Below are positions 41,037 to 49,556 of a DNA stretch of 64,000 bases, one piece after another. Source of the DNA: DATMGU01 sp035555315. Lineage in GTDB: Bacteria > Pseudomonadota > Alphaproteobacteria > ATCC43930 > CGMCC-115725. Where the stretch lies: assembly GCA_035555315.1 (NCBI GenBank), contig DATMGU010000040.1:10146-74145 (forward strand), written 5' to 3'. The notes under the pieces were generated by a model. That model did not search any database. It saw only the letters and a list, made by a program, of their open reading frames with translations, and was not told the origin of the DNA. How positions within the stretch are numbered: the stretch's first letter is position 1; the number at the start of each line of letters is the position of its first letter. The position numbers were made by a program, and so were the translations under genes.

Positions 41037-44000
41037 CTAGGGGCCGATCAGCCGGCTCAACTGCCGATCGGCGACGGTCAGCAGGGCGAGATCGGGAGAT
41101 TTCGCCAGATCGGCGAGCAGCCCGTCCAACTCCACCAGCGGTCCGCCCCGTCCAGCCAGCCAGTCGGCCAGGGCGCTGGCCGGCATCGCGGTCGGCTCGG
41201 CCAGCACGCGCTGAACGATGTCGCGTTGATGCGCGAAGAAATCATCGATCAGGGTGGCGACCGCCAGCCGCTGCCACGAGGTCTCGGTCGGGATCCGCGC
41301 CGCCGCGTCGCGCAGCGCCGCCAGCCCCAGCCGCTCGCCGGCGGCGAAATAGCTCCGCGCCAACTCGACCACGTCGCGGGTCTCATCGATCCGCACGATA
41401 TCCATGGCGGCGCCGAGCGCGTCGAGCTCGCCTACACGGCGGGCAAGCAGCGCCGGCACGCCGGCGGCGGTGCGGGACGCGGTCGCGACATCGATCTTGC
41501 CGGTCTCGGTCGCCGGCAGGATCTCGCCGAGCGCCGCGGCCATGGTGGCGACACCGGGGGCGAATTGGGCGATGCGCCGGCTGATGTCGAGCGGCAGGCC
41601 CGAGCGCAGGAACCAGAGGGTGGCGCGCTCCGCCACCCGGCCGATCGCCTGCAGCAACTCGATCTGCGCGGACGCCGCCACCTGGTTGTCCAGCTCGTCG
41701 ACCGCCGCCCAGAGCCGGGGCAGCTGCAGCACGTCGCGCGCGATCCGGTAGGCCCGCGCCAGATCGGCCGGCCCACGGCCGGTGGCGGCCTGCACTTCGC
41801 TGGCGAAAGTCGGCCCCATGCGGTTGACCAGCTCGTTGGTGACATAGGTCGCGATGATCTCGCGGCGGAGCCGGTGGCCCTCGATCGCCGGACGGAACCG
41901 TTCGACCAGCGGCGTCGGGAAATACGCCAGCAAATCGGCCTCCAGCTCCGCCTCGTCCGGCAGATCGGAGGGCAGCAGTTCGGCGTAGAGCGCGTTCTTG
42001 GCATAGGCCAGCAGCACCGCGATCTCCGGCCGGACCAGGCCGCGCCTGGCGGCGGCCCGTTCGGCCAGCGTCTCGTCATCCGGCAGAAACTCGATCGCCC
42101 GGTCCAGCCGGCCGGACTTTTCCAGGAACCGCATCAGCCGCACCTGCTGATCGAGCAACCTCACCGCATCGGCTTCGGCGAGCGTGATCGCCAAGGTCTG
42201 GCGGATATTGTCCTCCAGCACCAGCGACGCGACCTCATCGGTCATCGAGGCGAGGAAGGCCGGCCGGTCGGCCGCCGCCAGCGCCCCGGACAGCACCGCG
42301 GCCCCCACGGCGATCTTGATGTTGACCTCGTGATCCGAGGTATCGACGCCGGCGGAATTATCGATCGCATCGGTGTTGATGCGGCCGCCAGCCAAGGCGA
42401 ATTCGATCCGCGCCCGCTGGGTGACCGCGAGGTTGGCCCCCTCGCCGAGCACCTTGGCACGCAGGCTGGTCGCATCGACGCGCAGCGCGTCGTTGGTCCG
42501 GTCGCCCGCATCCGCGTGGGTTTCGTCCGACGCCTTCACATAGCTGCCGATGCCGCCGAACCAGAGGAGGTCGACCGGCGCGCGCAACATCGCCTGGATC
42601 AGCGCCGCCGGATCGATCTCATCGACGGTGAGGCCGAGCAGCGCGCGGATCTCGGCGGAGAGCGGGATCGTCTTCATCGAGCGGTCGTAGATGCCGCCAC
42701 CCTTTGCGATCAGGGCGCGGTCGTAATCGCCCCAGCCCAGCCTGTTGTCGAACAGCCGCCGCCGCTCGGCGAAGCTGGCCGCCGTGTCGGGGGCGGGGTC
42801 GAGGAAGATATGCTGGTGATTGAACGTGCCGACCAGCCGGATACGCGGCGAGAGCAGCATGCCGTTGCCGAACACGTCGCCGGACATGTCGCCGATGCCG
42901 AGCACGGTGAAATCGGTCGTCTGGATGTCCGTGCCCAGCTCGCGGAAGTGCCGCTTGACCGCCTCCCAGGCGCCGCGCGCGGTGATCCCCATCGCCTTGT
43001 GGTCATAGCCGATCGATCCGCCGGAGGCGAAGGCATCGCCCAGCCAGAAGCCGTAATCGATCGCGACGCCATTGGCGATGTCGGAGAAGGTCGCCGTCCC
43101 CTTATCGGCCGCGACCACCAGATAGGTATCGTCGCCGTCGCGCCGTACCACATCCACCGGCGGCATCACGCCGTCGCCGACGATGTTGTCGGTGAGGTCC
43201 AGCAGCCCGGACATGAGGGTCTTGTAGCAGGCGACCACCTCATCCATCAGGGCGGCGCGGCCGCCGGTGGCGGGCGGCCGCTTGACGACGAAGCCGCCCT
43301 TGGAGCCGACCGGCACGATGACCGCGTTCTTGACCATCTGCGCCTTCATCAGGCCGAGGATCTCGGTGCGGAAATCCTCCTTGCGATCGGACCAGCGGAT
43401 CCCGCCGCGCGCCGCCTTGCCGCCCCGCAGATGCACGCCTTCGATCCGCGGGCTGTAGACGTAGATCTCGACCAACGGCCGGGGCAGCGGCAGCAGATCG
43501 ATCTCCTGGCTGGCGAGCTTGATCGACAGATAGCTCTTCGCCTGACCGGCGGCGTCGCGTTGATAGAAGTTGGTCCGCAGGCTTTTGCGCACCAGCAGCA
43601 GGAAACTGCGCAGGATGCGGTCTTCGTCGAGGTTGGCGACATCGTCGAGGGCCGCCTCGATCCGTTGGGCGAACGACGCGGCACGCGCCTCGTCGGCGGC
43701 ATGCGGATCGAACTGCGCCTCGAACAGCTTCACCAGCAGCAACGCCACGCCCGCATGGACGCCGAGCGTGTCTTCCATATAGGCCTGGCTGAAGCTGCTG
43801 CCGGCCTGGCGCAGGATCTTGCAATAGGCCCGCAGGATGGTGATTTCGCGTGCGCCGAGCCCGGCACTCAGCACCAGTCGATTGAAACCGTCATTCTCCA
43901 GATCACCCGACCAGACCGCCCGGAACGCCGCCTCGAACAAACCGCGCACCCGGTCGAAATCGTCGATCGGTCCGGTCGTCCCCTCGAGTTCGAACTGCTG

Positions 44001-45887
44001 TATCCAGACCGCATCCGTATCCGCCGGCGCTACCTGGAACGGGATCTCGGTGATCACCTTCACGCCCAGGTTTTCCAGCATCGGCAGCACGTCCGACAAC
44101 GCCACCGGGGCGACCGCGTGGAACAGCTTCAAGGTAAGGGCGGCGGGGCCGACGGCCGGTTCGGCGGCGAGAGTGAGCGCGATCGGCGCGCCCGCCTGGA
44201 CCACGCCAAGCTGCGCGATATCCGCCAGAGCCACCGCCACCGAAAACCGTTCCTTATAGGCGCTGGGAAACGCATCGCCGAAGCGGTGCCCTAAAATCTC
44301 GGCCTCCGCCGCGTCGCCCCCGGCGGCCTTGGCCGCATCGGCGAGCGCGTCGCGCAGCCTGTCGGTCCAGTCCCGCCCGGCCTCGACCAGGCGCTGTTCA
44401 AGCTGGGCGGGATCGACATCCGGCACCTGTCCGGGCGTCGTCTGGACGATGAAATGCAGCCGCGCCAGGACCGATTCGGCGAGCTGGGTCTGCGCCGAGG
44501 TGATCGTGCCGTCATAGGCATCGGCCAGGATCTCGGCCATCCGATCCTTCAGCGCGGTGCTGTAACGGTCGCGCGGCACGAAGACCAGGCAACTGACGAA
44601 CCGTTCGAACGGGTCGTCCCGCGCGAACAGCGCGATGCGCTGCCGCTCCTGCAGATGCAGGATGCCCATCGCCGTCTCGAACAGCTCGGTTTCGTCGACC
44701 TGGAACAACTCGTCGGTCGGGTAATTTTCCAAGATCGCGGCGAGCGTCTTGCCATCATGGCTGTTGGCGGCGATCCCCGACCGCTCGACCACGCGCTGCA
44801 CCTTGCGGCGCACCACCGGGATGACACGCGGCGAACGGTTATAGGCGGTCGAGGTGAACAGGCCGAGGACCAGACGCTGTCCGACCACTTCGCCCGTCGG
44901 GGAGAAGCGCTTGATGATGATGACGTCGAGCGGAACGGTCCGATGGATCGTCGACAGCCGGTTGGCTTTGGTCACCAGCACGAGCTGGGGCGAGCGGACG
45001 AATTCCTGCACCTCAGGCGACAGGGTCGTGAAGTTGCGCAACCCGTCGAACACCGAATAGGCGTCGTCGCGCAGCAGGCCGAGACCGGCGCCGGGTTCGA
45101 TCGACAGCCCCTCCACGGCCCCATCGAGGCGATACTCCCGATAGCCCAGAAAGGTGAAATTGTCGTCGGCGAGCCAGTCGAGAAAGGCCGCGACCTCAGC
45201 GGTTTCGGTCTCCGGCAGCAGGGCCGCCTCGGCGGCGAGGCCGGCGGCGATCCGTTCCACGGCACCCCGCATCGGTTGCCAATCCGCCACCGCCAGGCGG
45301 ACGTCGTCCAGCACGGCCCCCAAGGTCTTCAAGACGATCGCCTGGAGATCGGCATCGAGCGCGCGGCCGAGCTCGACACACATGAAGGATTCTCGGCCGG
45401 TATTGGCGGAATGGGTCGTGGCCGGCGCATCGGGCAAACCAGTCAGCCGTCCTTGCGCGTCACGCTCGACCGACAGGACGGGATGGATCACCAGAGAGAC
45501 GGGAATATCGAGGATCGCGAGCGCGCCCGTCACGCTGTCGACCAGGAAAGGCATATCGTCGTTGACGATTTCCAGGATGCTGCGCGCCGGCCGCGCGGCG
45601 GATTTCGCCTCCTCGGCGGGCAACTCCGGCATCGTGAGGCGAAGTTTTGGACCAAGTTTCTGGCCCGTCGGCTGACGCTCACCGCCGAACCGCCACAGCG
45701 ACAAGACAGCGGCGGTAAGCGCCTCCGGGCTACGCGCCAGGATCTCGGCCGGCGCCACATGACGATAGAAGTGCTCGACGAAACGACGCAGCAGATCCGG
45801 GTTCCCGCGATCGCCGGCGGCCTCGACCGCCAAGCGGGCGACCTCTTCGATCTTGGCATGTTTTGCATCGTCGGCGCGGATCGCCAT
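41037..45887 (-). CDS. gdhB: NAD-specific glutamate dehydrogenase, large (about 180 kDa) type
   Basis: 1,616 residues, the size of the large NAD-GDH class of proteobacteria and actinobacteria. It oxidises glutamate to 2-oxoglutarate and ammonium with NAD. The catalytic part has GGIRWSDRKEDFRTE, MKAQMVKNAVIVPVGSKGG and DMSGDVFGNGMLLS; the N-terminal third carries regulatory ACT-like regions (DDMPFLVDSV). The C-terminal third is the family's helical domain. ATG 45887 is chosen because GGGGAGAAG lies upstream; the frame extends to 46004 without a better site. It is a major nitrogen/carbon link enzyme, commonly controlled by carbon status in this group. A 1,022-codon open frame on the opposite strand is a composition artefact. 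Confidence 0.93.
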   Translation of the reverse strand: MAIRADDAKHAKIEEVARLAVEAAGDRGNPDLLRRFVEHFYRHVAPAEILARSPEALTAAVLSLWRFGGERQPTGQKLGPKLRLTMPELPAEEAKSAARPARSILEIVNDDMPFLVDSVTGALAILDIPVSLVIHPVLSVERDAQGRLTGLPDAPATTHSANTGRESFMCVELGRALDADLQAIVLKTLGAVLDDVRLAVADWQPMRGAVERIAAGLAAEAALLPETETAEVAAFLDWLADDNFTFLGYREYRLDGAVEGLSIEPGAGLGLLRDDAYSVFDGLRNFTTLSPEVQEFVRSPQLVLVTKANRLSTIHRTVPLDVIIIKRFSPTGEVVGQRLVLGLFTSTAYNRSPRVIPVVRRKVQRVVERSGIAANSHDGKTLAAILENYPTDELFQVDETELFETAMGILHLQERQRIALFARDDPFERFVSCLVFVPRDRYSTALKDRMAEILADAYDGTITSAQTQLAESVLARLHFIVQTTPGQVPDVDPAQLEQRLVEAGRDWTDRLRDALADAAKAAGGDAAEAEILGHRFGDAFPSAYKERFSVAVALADIAQLGVVQAGAPIALTLAAEPAVGPAALTLKLFHAVAPVALSDVLPMLENLGVKVITEIPFQVAPADTDAVWIQQFELEGTTGPIDDFDRVRGLFEAAFRAVWSGDLENDGFNRLVLSAGLGAREITILRAYCKILRQAGSSFSQAYMEDTLGVHAGVALLLVKLFEAQFDPHAADEARAASFAQRIEAALDDVANLDEDRILRSFLLLVRKSLRTNFYQRDAAGQAKSYLSIKLASQEIDLLPLPRPLVEIYVYSPRIEGVHLRGGKAARGGIRWSDRKEDFRTEILGLMKAQMVKNAVIVPVGSKGGFVVKRPPATGGRAALMDEVVACYKTLMSGLLDLTDNIVGDGVMPPVDVVRRDGDDTYLVVAADKGTATFSDIANGVAIDYGFWLGDAFASGGSIGYDHKAMGITARGAWEAVKRHFRELGTDIQTTDFTVLGIGDMSGDVFGNGMLLSPRIRLVGTFNHQHIFLDPAPDTAASFAERRRLFDNRLGWGDYDRALIAKGGGIYDRSMKTIPLSAEIRALLGLTVDEIDPAALIQAMLRAPVDLLWFGGIGSYVKASDETHADAGDRTNDALRVDATSLRAKVLGEGANLAVTQRARIEFALAGGRINTDAIDNSAGVDTSDHEVNIKIAVGAAVLSGALAAADRPAFLASMTDEVASLVLEDNIRQTLAITLAEADAVRLLDQQVRLMRFLEKSGRLDRAIEFLPDDETLAERAAARRGLVRPEIAVLLAYAKNALYAELLPSDLPDEAELEADLLAYFPTPLVERFRPAIEGHRLRREIIATYVTNELVNRMGPTFASEVQAATGRGPADLARAYRIARDVLQLPRLWAAVDELDNQVAASAQIELLQAIGRVAERATLWFLRSGLPLDISRRIAQFAPGVATMAAALGEILPATETGKIDVATASRTAAGVPALLARRVGELDALGAAMDIVRIDETRDVVELARSYFAAGERLGLAALRDAAARIPTETSWQRLAVATLIDDFFAHQRDIVQRVLAEPTAMPASALADWLAGRGGPLVELDGLLADLAKSPDLALLTVADRQLSRLIGP

Positions 45888-46131
45888 GGGCTTCTCCCCT
45901 GTTATCGCTTGGCATTGTTGGCGTCGACCCTTTGGATCGCCCGCATGATCAGCGGCTGACCATCGTATTGCCGTTGCAGTCGTATTACATATAAATGACG
46001 ACACTGCTCGTCATGTTCGGAGCGGCGTGCCCTCGCCGGCCGAGCATACCCTAGCCATCGCTCCATGCCAGCCGGGGCGAGGCCGTACGAAAAGACTGCC
46101 GGCGCAAGCCGGTATATCGCGGGAGTCCTGG

Positions 46132-46845
46132 TTGACCGAGTTCCTCACGTCCCAATCCAACGCCCCCCAATCCAACGGGCGCGCTGCCCCGACTCAGCGC
46201 CCTAACACCCAGCGCCCTGGCACTCAGCGCTCGGACACTCAGTGCTCGGACACCCAGTGCTCCAGCACCTGGGTGTTTTTTCTGAACTGGCTGCGCGCGC
46301 CGATCTCGACCGGTGCCGTCGCACCGTCCAGCCGGCATCTGGCCGGCGCCATGGCGCGCCAGGCGCTCGCCCAGGCGGCGATCGACGATGCCCCGATCAT
46401 CGAGCTGGGCGGCGGCACCGGCAGCGTCACCGAGGCCTTGCTGGCGGCCGGCCTGGCGCCCGATCGGCTGATCGTGGTGGAACGGGATGTCAGGTTGTTC
46501 CAGGTCCTGCGCCGACGCTTCCCCATGCTGCGCATCGTCCAGGGCGATGCCGGCAATCTGGTCGACCTGATGGCCGGCCTGGGCATCACCCGTGCCTCCA
46601 GCGTCGTTTCCGGCCTGCCGCTGTTGAACATGCCGATGGCCGTGCGCCGGCGGATCGTCGATCAAAGCTTCGCCCTGCTGGGCAGCGGCGGCGCCTTCGT
46701 ACAGTTCACCTATGGCTTCATCTCGCCGGTCGCCTTCGCCGAACACGGCTTGATCGGCCGTGTCGCGACCCGCATCTGGCGCAACCTGCCGCCCGCCGCC
46801 GTATGGCTCTATCAACGCCCAACGGCGGCGGGGATCTCGGCCTAG
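46132..46845 (+). CDS. SAM-dependent methyltransferase, PmtA-like, start uncertain
   Basis: About 237 residues from TTG 46132, which has GGGAG 6 bases upstream. The core starts FFLNWLRAPISTGAVAPSSRHLAGAM (about 48 on), as in phosphatidylethanolamine N-methyltransferase PmtA, followed by the SAM motif IIELGGGTGSVTEALL and SVVSGLPLLNMP. The function would be phospholipid methylation or a related membrane-lipid step. The N-terminus is odd: codons 21-45 are five 15-bp repeats (TQRPx/TQRSD) ending in a hairpin plus T6. GTG 46273 lies inside that hairpin and could be the real start with the repeats as leader. No signal peptide. Confidence 0.7.
   Translation: MTEFLTSQSNAPQSNGRAAPTQRPNTQRPGTQRSDTQCSDTQCSSTWVFFLNWLRAPISTGAVAPSSRHLAGAMARQALAQAAIDDAPIIELGGGTGSVTEALLAAGLAPDRLIVVERDVRLFQVLRRRFPMLRIVQGDAGNLVDLMAGLGITRASSVVSGLPLLNMPMAVRRRIVDQSFALLGSGGAFVQFTYGFISPVAFAEHGLIGRVATRIWRNLPPAAVWLYQRPTAAGISA
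46151..46177. repeat. 15-bp-period duplication
   Basis: cccaatccaacg occurs at 46151-46162 and 46166-46177, three C residues apart, giving a 15-base period. It precedes the larger 15-bp array by 14 bases. Confidence 0.85.
46192..46266. repeat. Five 15-bp tandem repeats before a methyltransferase
   Basis: Units begin at 46192, 46207, 46222, 46237 and 46252. They share AC(t/c)CAG(c/t)GC followed by variable ends, and adjacent copies 3 and 4 differ at one base. The array is read in frame if the methyltransferase starts at 46132, but it may instead be untranslated leader. Confidence 0.9.
46251..46281 (+). terminator. Intrinsic terminator-like hairpin at methyltransferase start
   Basis: CACCCAGTGCT (46251-46261) pairs with AGCA-c-CTGGGTG (46264-46275) with one bulged C and a 2-base loop; six T residues follow (46276-46281). 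It lies inside, or just before, the methyltransferase coding sequence and directly follows the 15-bp array, so it could act as an attenuator. Confidence 0.7.
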
Positions 46846-46846
46846 G

Positions 46847-47518
46847 TTAGGGCGTCTCGGCCAGCGCCACGCCGATCATGCTGTCGCGCGTCACCAGCGC
46901 CGCCAGGGCCGCCTCGTCGAGCGCCTCGGTACCCGCCGGGCGAAGCGGCATGACCAGGTAGCGCATATCGGCGGTGCTGTCATGGACGCGCAGCTCGACA
47001 TCCTCCGCGATCGGCGTGCCGAATTCGGCGAGCACGGCGCGCGGCTCGTGCACCGCGCGGCTGCGATAGGCGCGGCTCTTATACCAATCCGGCGGCAAGC
47101 CCAGCAGCATGCGCGGGTAGCACGAGCACAATGTGCAGACGACCAGATTGTGCAGGCTCTGCGTGTTCTCCACCACGATCAGCCGCGTCGGGCCGATCTC
47201 CAGCCCCAGCTCGCGCGCGGCGGCGCTGCCATCGGCGAGTGCCCGCGCCTTGAAGGCGGGATCGACCCAGGCCCGCGCGACGAAGCTCGCCCCCAGCCCG
47301 GCATGCCGGCCGTCCATCGCCTCGATCGCGCGACGGACATCGGCCGCCCCGAAGACCCCCTTCTCGATCAGCAACTCGCGGACGGCGATCTCCATCACCT
47401 GATACTGACTGAGCCCGCCCGCTTCGTCAGGCAGGGTCGGGTGGTGGTGCCCGTGATTGTCCTCGTGATCATGGCCATGATCATGGCCGTGCTCGTGGTC
47501 ATGGTGGTCGATGGTCAT
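46847..47518 (-). CDS. nthA: Nitrile hydratase alpha subunit, cobalt type, His-rich N-terminus
   Basis: 223 residues. The metal claw reads V-C128-T-L-C131-S-C133-Y, with Thr in the place that marks cobalt enzymes (Ser in iron enzymes). The rest (LGLPPDWYKS, YRSRAVHEPR, DSTADMRYLVMPLRPAGT, VTRDSMIG) is canonical alpha. Nitrile hydratases turn nitriles into amides. Residues 5-26 are a metal-binding-like tract with 12 His in 22 residues, alternating with Asp/Gly; ordinary alpha subunits lack it. It may gather cobalt. ATG 47518 overlaps the previous stop by 4 bp. The three-gene layout is also that of thiocyanate hydrolase, whose gamma subunit is homologous to this protein. Confidence 0.85.
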   Translation of the reverse strand: MTIDHHDHEHGHDHGHDHEDNHGHHHPTLPDEAGGLSQYQVMEIAVRELLIEKGVFGAADVRRAIEAMDGRHAGLGASFVARAWVDPAFKARALADGSAAARELGLEIGPTRLIVVENTQSLHNLVVCTLCSCYPRMLLGLPPDWYKSRAYRSRAVHEPRAVLAEFGTPIAEDVELRVHDSTADMRYLVMPLRPAGTEALDEAALAALVTRDSMIGVALAETP

Positions 47519-47817
47519 GGCGCTTGCTCCGCGGGCTCCAGCCAGTGCTGGTAGATCTCGATTTCGATGCTGTCTTCGGGCTGCCCCCGATAATCCGGCC
47601 AGATCTCCGCCTGGCGGAAGCGGACGCGATACAACGGCTGGGCCGGCAGGCCGGAGCGGCGATACGCCAGCTCCTCGGGATTGGCGAAGGCGCCGCATAG
47701 CCGTTCGATGGCGCCGCTATGGCCGCGGATATACCAGGGCGTGCGCACATGCCCCGGCGGCGACGCGCGGCGCACCCTAACGCGGTCGCCGGCCTGAAAG
47801 CGCGGCATCTCACTCAT
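47515..47817 (-). CDS. Nitrile hydratase beta subunit, C-terminal half
   Basis: 100 residues: FQAGDRVRVRRASPPGHVRTPWYIRGHSG, then YRVRFRQAEIWPDYRGQ and EIEIYQHWLEP. This is the SH3-like barrel that forms the C-terminal part of nitrile hydratase beta chains. Here it is its own gene with a 4-bp overlap to both neighbours. Thiocyanate hydrolase and toyocamycin nitrile hydratase also have beta split into two chains. It would assemble with the alpha chain to cover the cobalt centre. ATG 47817 has no strong ribosome site and is likely translated by coupling. Confidence 0.85.
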   Translation of the reverse strand: MSEMPRFQAGDRVRVRRASPPGHVRTPWYIRGHSGAIERLCGAFANPEELAYRRSGLPAQPLYRVRFRQAEIWPDYRGQPEDSIEIEIYQHWLEPAEQAP

Positions 47818-48158
47818 ACCGCGTCGTCCGCTGCCTGGTGGCCTTCGGGACCTCGGGCCTCGACCTCGGCCATCTTGCGGCCCAGCTCGTCGATCGTCAG
47901 CACGCCGCGCTGGATCAGCGTTTGCGTGATCGACGAGATCCAGCGCTCGTAATAGCTCATCCGCTCATAGGCATCGGCGCCCAGGCCCTCGATATTGCGG
48001 CGCAATTCGTCGACCTTGAGCAACCGGCGCTCAGGCGCCGAGAGCAAAACCATCAGCGCGTCGACGCGCTTTTCCCACAACGCATAATCATGCTCGTGAC
48101 GCTCGACCGGCCCGGCGGGCAAGCCCCCCATATCGTGATGTCCGCGCATTCGTCCCAC
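47814..48158 (-). CDS. Nitrile hydratase beta subunit, N-terminal half
   Basis: 114 residues: MRGHHDMGGLPAGP at the start, WEKRVDALMVLLS, and the helical YYERWISSITQTLIQRGVLTIDELGRKMAEV end. These are the marks of the beta-subunit N-terminal domain. The nitrile hydratase activator (P14K type) is a distant homolog, so a chaperone role is the alternative. It heads the three-gene operon and no separate activator gene is adjacent. ATG 48158 or 48146 may be the start. The extra length before the HDMGG motif is small. Confidence 0.8.
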   Translation of the reverse strand: MGRMRGHHDMGGLPAGPVERHEHDYALWEKRVDALMVLLSAPERRLLKVDELRRNIEGLGADAYERMSYYERWISSITQTLIQRGVLTIDELGRKMAEVEARGPEGHQAADDAV

Positions 48159-48263
48159 CTGCGTTGAACCCGACCACCGCGTTTGAAGCCCGCAGTATCA
48201 CGCGGCGCTGGGAAGCGGCAACCTTATCGACACCGGCGTGTCTCGATCGGCGGCGGCCAGCCA

Positions 48264-49541
48264 TTAAGCCGCCCGGCGGATGATGCCGAGGGGGCCGGGA
48301 TAGGTGTAGCTGCCGAACACGCCCGTCGGAGGCCGATCGGGCGAATGCCGTTCCAGCACCTCGGTCAGCACGCGCCGATAGTCGGTGGTGACCGCGAGAT
48401 CGACGCCCTCGTCCAGCCGATCCGGTGCCAGGCCGGGCCAATTGCCGTAGAATCGGCCGCCGGCGACCTGGCCGCCGAGCACCGCCATGACGCCGCCCCG
48501 GCCATGATCGGTCCCACCGCTTTTGTTGGAGCGCAGACGCCGGCCGAACTCGCTCAGCACCACCACCGTCATGCGATCGTGATAGCGGCTGGTGTCGTTC
48601 CAGAACGCCGCCAGCCCATTGGCGAGCCGCCCGACCCGATCCTGGAAACGCCCGGCCTGGTTCTCATGAGTGTCCCAGCCGCCGACATCGACGGTCGCGA
48701 CCTCCAGCCCCAGATCCATCTTCATGAGCTGCGCCACGGTCTTCAGCGGCCGACCGAAATCGGCGGCCGGATCATAATTCACGTCGTGGTCCGGCTGGTA
48801 GGCGATCGGTTTCTGCTGGGCATCGCGCGGCAGCTTGCCGTCGATCTCCGCCATCGCGGCCAGGGCGTCGCGGCCGCCCGCGCCGATATCGCCGGGTGCG
48901 GCACCGTAGAGCCGTCGCAGCACCTGGGTCGCCTGCGGGCCGCCCGGCGGGCCGAAGCCGCCATCGAGCGACGGCACGGCCAGCGCCGACGGCCAGCCCG
49001 CGAATTCGCCCGCGACCGAGCCCGACACCGATGTCGCCGCGGCGCCGCCCCGCGCGCCGGTCACCTTGAGATAGCGGGTCAGCCAGCCGGTCGGCGTGCT
49101 GGCGACGGCGCCGTTGTCGGCGATGCCGCGATCCAGCATGTCCATCGCGACGAAATGACTGCGGGTGGCGTTGGTCAAGCCGGCGGCGTGGATGAAGGCG
49201 AGATGGCTGTCCTGGTACAGCTCGGCCAAAGGTTTGGCCGCTGGATGCAGGCGGAAATCGATCTTCGGATCGGGACCGTTGGGCAACGCCACACCGGGGG
49301 TCGGCCCATCATCCAGGACACGCAGCTCGGCGACCCGGGCGGCCATGAAATCCGGGTCGGAGGCCGGCGAGATGAAGTTCAAGCCGTCCCAGCCGCCCCG
49401 GATATGCACGATCAGCAGCAAGCCGCGATCCGCCCCGCCGGCGGCGAAGGCCAGGTGGCTGAGCCCGGGCATCGGCAGCAACCCGGCGGCGATGCCGGCC
49501 GCCGCCCCACCGCCCAGAACCGCCCGTCGTGAAATCAGCAT
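48264..49541 (-). CDS. DUF1501 protein, Tat-exported
   Basis: 425 residues. The N-terminus has a twin-arginine signal (ISRRAVLGGG) followed by a hydrophobic region and AFAAGG cleavage area. DUF1501 proteins are predicted sulfatase/phosphatase-fold (alkaline-phosphatase superfamily) exported proteins; marks here are VHIRGGWDGLNFI, VVVLSEFGRRLRSN and TDHGRGGVMAVLGG. It is almost always found with a DUF1800 gene, as here (15-bp spacing). Function is unknown; a shared role in exopolysaccharide or outer-surface processes has been suggested for some. Start 49541. Confidence 0.88.
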   Translation of the reverse strand: MLISRRAVLGGGAAAGIAAGLLPMPGLSHLAFAAGGADRGLLLIVHIRGGWDGLNFISPASDPDFMAARVAELRVLDDGPTPGVALPNGPDPKIDFRLHPAAKPLAELYQDSHLAFIHAAGLTNATRSHFVAMDMLDRGIADNGAVASTPTGWLTRYLKVTGARGGAAATSVSGSVAGEFAGWPSALAVPSLDGGFGPPGGPQATQVLRRLYGAAPGDIGAGGRDALAAMAEIDGKLPRDAQQKPIAYQPDHDVNYDPAADFGRPLKTVAQLMKMDLGLEVATVDVGGWDTHENQAGRFQDRVGRLANGLAAFWNDTSRYHDRMTVVVLSEFGRRLRSNKSGGTDHGRGGVMAVLGGQVAGGRFYGNWPGLAPDRLDEGVDLAVTTDYRRVLTEVLERHSPDRPPTGVFGSYTYPGPLGIIRRAA

Positions 49542-49556
49542 GTCGCCCCTCCTCGC

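Noticed and set aside
41226..44294. A 1,022-codon open frame on the plus strand
   Set aside because: It lies wholly antisense to the glutamate dehydrogenase gene, is rich in Arg/Gln/Gly/His with no family-like pattern, and is explained by GC-rich codon bias.
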